The notes beneath the pieces were generated by a model that saw nothing but the letters and a program-made list of their open reading frames with translations, was not told the origin of the DNA and did no database searches. From assembly GCA_039024635.1 (NCBI GenBank), contig JBCCQA010000001.1:186001-250000 (forward strand): a stretch of 64,000 nt of DNA. Direction: 5' to 3'. The stretch comes from Kuafuiihalomonas sp039024635. GTDB lineage: Bacteria; Myxococcota; Kuafuiibacteriia; Kuafuiibacteriales; Kuafuiibacteriaceae. Below, in pieces: positions 59,358 to 64,000 of the stretch (its first letter is position 1; the number at the start of each line of letters is the position of its first letter). The position numbers and the translations under genes were made by a program.

Positions 59358-60509
59358 TCAATTCAGATGGCGACGAAGTAGTTCTTTGGCTTCCTGGGCG
59401 GCGGGGCTGCCGGGGGCGTGGTCCAAGACCGCCATCAGATGCTGATAGGCCGCTGTGGATTGGCCCTCCTCCATCCTCATCTTGGCTAGGGCGAGGAAGA
59501 TCTCGGCCATGGCGCTGGGGTCGGTTTGATTCTCGGCCAAGGTTTGACGCAAGAGCGCCATGGCCGAAGCCCGTTGTCCTAGCTCGTTCATCCATTCGGC
59601 CAGCTGGGTGATCTCGCGCAGGCGGAGTGCCCGGAGTCGCCCCGGACCGGCATTCAGTGCCGCGGCCACCGCCTCTCCCCGTCGACCTTGCTCTAGTCCG
59701 TCCCTGACTTGTTCGAGCGCGTCTTGCGACCCTGCTTCGGGCGCGCCAGCTGGGGTCCGGAACACGGGTCGCGGGGTTTCGGCGGAGGGCTTTCGACGAC
59801 GGCCGCCCCAGCCCATCCGCTCGGCGGCAAAGGCGATGGCCAGGCCGCCAAAGAAGCCGCCGATGTGGGCCCCATAGGCCACGCCGGTCTGGGCCCCGAA
59901 GAGGACCGGGATGAAGTTGTCCAAGACGAGATAGATGCCCAGAACCACTCGAGCCGGGATCAGGAGCACGTCGAAGAAGAAGGGAAAGAGGAGAACGAAG
60001 ACCTTCACTCGGTTGCGTGGAAAAAGGAGAAAGTAAAAGCCGAGCACGCCACTGATGGCGCCTGAGGCACCGACCATGGGCACCATCGAGTTGCCGGCGA
60101 AGAGGGCGAAGGTGAGGGTCGCTGCCACGCCGGTGGCGATGTAGCTCAGCAGGTAGCGGAGGCGGCCCAGGTAGTGCTCGACGTTGTCGCCATAGATCCA
60201 GAGGAAGAGCATGTTCCCGGCCAGGTGGCCGAAGCCGCCGTGGAGGAACATCGAGCTGAAGAGATCGCCCAGGGAGGGCGCAGCGGGCTTGAAGCCGTTG
60301 TTGAAGATGAAGAGGTCGTAGGCACTCTTGGGGCGCTGACCCAGGGCCTGGAGGTATTCCCGGAAACCCTCCATGTCGGCCCGGGCGCCTTGGTTGGCCA
60401 GGGGAAGAGTCACGAGCACGAACACCCCCACGTTGAGGGCGAGAAGCGCGTGGTTCACCCAGGGTTTGAAGTTCGGAGGGTTCGGCGTGTCACCGACCGG
60501 GAGGAACAC
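59358..60509 (-). CDS. rhomboid family intramembrane serine protease with C-terminal helical repeats
   Basis: The 383-residue protein has six or seven membrane helices. The catalytic GASGAISGVLG (Ser) and YGAHIGGFFGG (His) are placed as in rhomboids, and the conserved HGGFGHLAGNMLFLWIYG lies in the second helix. The C-terminal 130 residues (QDALEQVRDGLEQGRRGEAV, ASAMALLRQTLAENQTDPSA) are TPR-like. It should cleave membrane proteins within the bilayer. It is the first of three same-strand genes with short gaps (47 and 46 bp), which may be co-transcribed. Confidence 0.9.
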   Translation of the reverse strand: MFLPVGDTPNPPNFKPWVNHALLALNVGVFVLVTLPLANQGARADMEGFREYLQALGQRPKSAYDLFIFNNGFKPAAPSLGDLFSSMFLHGGFGHLAGNMLFLWIYGDNVEHYLGRLRYLLSYIATGVAATLTFALFAGNSMVPMVGASGAISGVLGFYFLLFPRNRVKVFVLLFPFFFDVLLIPARVVLGIYLVLDNFIPVLFGAQTGVAYGAHIGGFFGGLAIAFAAERMGWGGRRRKPSAETPRPVFRTPAGAPEAGSQDALEQVRDGLEQGRRGEAVAAALNAGPGRLRALRLREITQLAEWMNELGQRASAMALLRQTLAENQTDPSAMAEIFLALAKMRMEEGQSTAAYQHLMAVLDHAPGSPAAQEAKELLRRHLN

Positions 60510-60606
60510 ACCCTAGGGTCGGTGGGCTCAGCCAGGCGGTCAAAGGAAAGTGGCCGAGCGCTGGCCGGAGGCGCCCGATCCTGTCGAGAGCCGCCAGCAA
60601 GCGGGG

Positions 60607-60846
60607 TCATTCGCACTCGGAAGGGAAAGTTTGGATGGCCGCTTCGATGGAGGCTCGGGCGTCTCGATAGGCGTCCAGCTGGGCGTCACAGAAGTCATCG
60701 TTGCCCGTGATTTCGATGAGCGTGGTGAACCCGGCTTCTCTGAGGGCATCGTTGCAGTCTGCCAGCGTATCGCAGCCGCCGCCGCAGGCCGTGAGGCCCA
60801 CCGAGCTGGCGAAGAGAAGGGTCAGGGTGAGAGCAAGTTGCTTCAT
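60607..60846 (-). CDS. small Cys-rich lipoprotein
   Basis: The 79-residue protein starts KQLALTLTLLFASSVGLTACGGG, with lipobox LTAC and lipid Cys21. The mature part has the pattern C-x3-DTLADC...FCDAQ...SEC, four further cysteines that could pair in the envelope. Length is small but the signal is strong. A second small lipoprotein (60993-61205) has a similar plan. ATG 60846 is preferred to the longer frame. No function can be assigned. Confidence 0.75.
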   Translation of the reverse strand: MKQLALTLTLLFASSVGLTACGGGCDTLADCNDALREAGFTTLIEITGNDDFCDAQLDAYRDARASIEAAIQTFPSECE

Positions 60847-60992
60847 AGAGCTCCGGGTTAGCGCGGCTGTGACCGCAGATGAAGTGCGCTCATGCGACAA
60901 TTTCCGGAGTAGGCCGCCGAGCCGGGCCTCGACTGTCCTCCACGCCAGTGGGCCTCCGCTGAGAAAGCTCGATCGAGGGCCGGCCTAAAACA

Positions 60993-61205
60993 CTAGTCCA
61001 GGCAGGCCTCGGGGATGTTGGGGCCGACCTGGAAGGTTCTGCGGGACAGCTCACACTGTTCACCGTCGTTGTTGGGAGGAATGTCGCAGAACGCGGCATC
61101 GAAGCCTTCCCGGTCGCTTGTGAAGGCCTCGCAGCACTCCTGAAGTCTGTCGCAACGGTTGTCGCAGCTCGCCAGACCGAGGACGAAAAGGAAGGCGTAG
61201 CGCAC
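60993..61205 (-). CDS. small Cys-rich lipoprotein, relative of the 60607-60846 protein
   Basis: From GTG 61205, about 70 residues: RYAFLFVLGLASCDNRCDRLQECCEAF, then FCDIPP...EQCELSRR and a closing EACLD. LGLASC is a lipobox and the Cys/Asp pattern (C-DRLQEC, FC, C) resembles that of the gene 146 bp away on the same strand. They are likely paralogous envelope lipoproteins. The longer upstream frame is rejected as Arg/Ser/Pro-rich. Function unknown. Confidence 0.68.
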   Translation of the reverse strand: MRYAFLFVLGLASCDNRCDRLQECCEAFTSDREGFDAAFCDIPPNNDGEQCELSRRTFQVGPNIPEACLD

Positions 61206-61296
61206 CCCACGGCTCTGCAACGGGTGCCGCCCGCATGCAACGGGGAAGCGTGGGTGGATGGCCGCGCCGGGCCGGAGCCCGACGCGGAGAGCGAGG

Positions 61297-61629
61297 TCAT
61301 CCGACCCGGACTTCAATGCGTCGGGGCTGTTGGGCGGCCGGCTTCGGCAGCTCCAGCCTGAGGACTCCATGCTCCAGCTTGGCCACGATGGTCTCGGCGT
61401 CGACCGCCTCCGGATCCACGCGGAACCGACGGCGAAGCCTAAGGGTCTCGCCTCCAAGATGTCGACGACCCTCGATGGTCAGCTCATCGTCTTTAAGAGA
61501 TACCGCGAGCGCCTCCCGAGTCACCCCCGGCAGGTCGGCGAGGATCAGGGTCCCCCGCTCGTTTTCGAGCAGGTCGACGGGAAAGCTGCCGAAGGCTTCG
61601 ACCGTCTCGCTCTTTCTTCCTTCGCTCAT
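61297..61629 (-). CDS. Hsp20 family small heat-shock protein (downstream copy)
   Basis: This 110-residue protein has an alpha-crystallin domain: LLENERGTLILADLPGVTREALAVSLKDDELTIEG, FRVDPEAVDAETIVAKLEHGVLRLELPKP, ending QQPRRIEVRVG. GVLRLELPK is the conserved A-x-x-x-n-G-v-L motif region. It prevents aggregation of unfolded proteins. The ATG overlaps the stop of the upstream Hsp20 gene (ATGA at 61626-61629), so the two are translated together from one message driven from the promoter region upstream of 62081. Confidence 0.9.
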   Translation of the reverse strand: MSEGRKSETVEAFGSFPVDLLENERGTLILADLPGVTREALAVSLKDDELTIEGRRHLGGETLRLRRRFRVDPEAVDAETIVAKLEHGVLRLELPKPAAQQPRRIEVRVG

Positions 61630-62081
61630 GACTTCTCTTCCTTTCCGCTTCGGACCGCGACAGGGATGCTGCGCCGCGAGGGCGCTCGCTTGGGCAGCTG
61701 CAGGGTCAGAACACCGTCGGCGAACTGCGCCTCGATGCCCTCTCGGTCGATCTCGGCGCCAAGACGCCAGCTTCGCTCGAAGCTCGGAGCGAGCCGCTCT
61801 CGTCGCCGGACCTGATAGCCCTCCGGCGTTTGGGGCGTTTGGGGCGTTCGATGGGCCGAGACGCTCAAACGATCGTCTCGGACTTCGACCTTCACGTGCT
61901 CCGGTGCCAGGCCCGGAATGTCGACCGAGATCTCGATCTGCTCGTCTCGATCGTCCACGTGAATGCGGGGTCCACGCCCGCTCTCCGTGAAGCCGCCGAA
62001 GAACGCCTCTGGCGTGCTCATGAACCCATTCATCAGGGCGAACGGGTCCAGCAGGCCCGAGGGCCTCTTCGTCAAAATCAT
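61626..62081 (-). CDS. Hsp20 family small heat-shock protein (upstream copy)
   Basis: The 151-residue protein has a longer N-terminal arm and an alpha-crystallin domain: IHVDDRDEQIEISVDIPGLAPEHVKVEVRDDRLSVSA, EIDREGIEAQFADGVLTLQLPKRA. A TPQTPQTP segment reflects three 9-bp repeats (gcgtttggg-like) near 61827-61849. It should act as an ATP-independent holdase. ATG 62081 is preceded by AGGAGG with 5-bp spacing, a strong ribosome binding site. It is the first gene of the two-gene Hsp20 operon and diverges from groES across 307 bp. Confidence 0.93.
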   Translation of the reverse strand: MILTKRPSGLLDPFALMNGFMSTPEAFFGGFTESGRGPRIHVDDRDEQIEISVDIPGLAPEHVKVEVRDDRLSVSAHRTPQTPQTPEGYQVRRRERLAPSFERSWRLGAEIDREGIEAQFADGVLTLQLPKRAPSRRSIPVAVRSGKEEKS

Positions 62082-62144
62082 GCAAACCTCCTGCCGGCCG
62101 TTCCATTGAGTGGCGTTGACATGCCGACGACCGACGAAGGCAGT

Positions 62145-62169
62145 CTAGCCACCCACCCGGGGCGTCAAG
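62145..62169 (-). promoter_or_regulatory. CTTGACG/CTAGACT promoter-like motif for the hsp20 pair
   Basis: Read on the reverse strand, CTTGACG is followed 14 bp later by CTAGAC, about 64 bp before the hsp20 start codon. The pattern resembles CTTGAC-N16-CTAnnn heat-shock or housekeeping promoters and has a matching copy facing groES at 62252-62280. This is a sequence resemblance only. Confidence 0.4.
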
Positions 62170-62251
62170 TGAGCGCCCGGATTTCTCGGCCCCAAACACC
62201 TGGAAAGGGAGTCCGGGAAAGACCTGATTGTCGATTTTCGTCCAAGCTACG

Positions 62252-62280
62252 CTTGACGGCTCGGCTGCCGTGACTAAGTG
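62252..62280 (+). promoter_or_regulatory. CTTGACG/CTAAGT promoter-like motif for groES
   Basis: CTTGACG (62252-62258) is followed 15 bp later by CTAAGTG (62274-62280), about 110 bp before the groES ATG. It parallels the hsp20-facing motif (CTTGACG, 14 bp, CTAGAC), including an internal CGG. This makes a shared stress-responsive promoter plausible. No CIRCE-type inverted repeat was seen in this gap. Confidence 0.42.
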
Positions 62281-62388
62281 TCCGCGCGCGACCTGGCAGC
62301 CACACCAGCGTGGTGGCTAAGGTCAGAGAAAAGAAGCAATGATTCCGGTCGCTTAGTCGGCCGTCTCATCTGAGAGGTAACAGAGAAA

Positions 62389-62679
62389 ATGGCAAAGTTC
62401 CGTCCACTCCACGACCGTCTCCTCGTCAAGCGCGTCGAAGCCGAGGAAAAGTCCAAGGGAGGCATCATCATTCCCGACTCCGCCAAGGAGAAGCCCATCG
62501 AGGGCGAAGTCATCGCCGTGGGCAACGGCAAGATCCTGGAGGATGGCAAGTCCCGTCCCCTCGAGATCAAGGTCGGCGAGAAGATCCTGTTCGGCAAGTA
62601 CAGCGGGACCGAGATCAAGATCGAAGGCGACGAGCACATCATCCTGCGCGAGGACGAAGTCCTCGGCGTGCTCGAATAG
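62389..62679 (+). CDS. groES: co-chaperonin GroES
   Basis: The 96-residue protein matches GroES end to end: FRPLHDRLLVKRVEAEEKSKGGIIIPDSAKEKP at the N-terminus (mobile loop with GGIIIPD), EGEVIAVGNGKI, LEIKVGEKILFGKYSGTEIKI and DEHIILREDEVLGVLE. It caps GroEL and is essential for folding. ATG 62389 follows GAGAGGTAACAGAGAAA. groEL begins 33 bp downstream, so they form the usual operon, divergent from the Hsp20 pair. Confidence 0.96.
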   Translation: MAKFRPLHDRLLVKRVEAEEKSKGGIIIPDSAKEKPIEGEVIAVGNGKILEDGKSRPLEIKVGEKILFGKYSGTEIKIEGDEHIILREDEVLGVLE

Positions 62680-62712
62680 TCATCCGACCCTACTGAAAGG
62701 AGAGACACACAC

Positions 62713-64000
<1,288 letters not shown>

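Overview
The window is a GC-rich, densely packed bacterial chromosome segment. It looks like Myxococcota or a close relative (Bradymonadales/Sandaracinaceae-like). The evidence is many lipoproteins, MopE-type DNDCDG repeat proteins, Hanks-type kinases and a pseudokinase, an FHA-sigma54 activator, and a CsgA-like dehydrogenase. The phylum is inferred from gene content only. No rRNA, tRNA, CRISPR array, prophage or transposase gene was found.

Layout. 1-7 kb: the tail of an unknown gene, a 161-bp inverted-repeat element, then a reverse-strand cluster of acyl carrier protein, AMP-forming ligase, polysaccharide deacetylase-like protein and outer-membrane protein. A GNAT-like gene diverges from it, and a dehydrogenase (SAF domain)/GT2 pair follows. 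This looks like a small acyl/glycan surface-modification locus. 7-16 kb: small membrane protein, YfcG-like GST, lipoproteins, FHA-sigma54 activator, MFS transporter, GT39-like membrane protein and a MetB-like PLP enzyme. 16-22.3 kb: a cNMP/CBS/nucleotidyltransferase protein overlapping a DEDDh exonuclease, then DUF4212, a VC_2705-type sodium:solute symporter and a porin, forming a carboxylate uptake unit. 22-30 kb: 5'-nucleotidase, discoidin-type lipoprotein, MtnC, HEAT-repeat protein, a 134-bp tandem repeat, VOC protein and GMC oxidoreductase.

30-36.3 kb: two abutting paralogous giant lipoproteins (Cys-rich/DNDCDG repeats, beta-helix-like segment, Gly-rich tail). 36-44 kb: CsgA-like SDR, an A/T-richer glycosyltransferase, an outer-membrane protein, a pseudokinase with PEGA-like tail, and 4-alpha-glucanotransferase. 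44-54 kb: pyruvate dehydrogenase aceE-aceF without lpd, lipoprotein plus small membrane protein, a CBS-receiver protein, a threonine dehydrogenase-like epimerase and a carotenoid desaturase-like flavoprotein. 54-64 kb: membrane protein/SDR pair, a second 189-bp copy of the inverted-repeat element, Cys-rich lipoproteins, a Ser/Thr kinase with a heptapeptide-repeat tail, an alpha/beta hydrolase-OsmC fusion, a rhomboid protease, and a stress locus of two Hsp20 genes divergent from groES-groEL (groEL runs off the end).

Notable observations are the inverted-repeat element pair and a solo relic of its end, the tandem repeat that forms the 3' end of a coding region, the acyl/glycan operon, the tandem giant lipoproteins, the 21-bp periodic motif in the kinase tail, and matching promoter-like motifs facing away from each other between hsp20 and groES.
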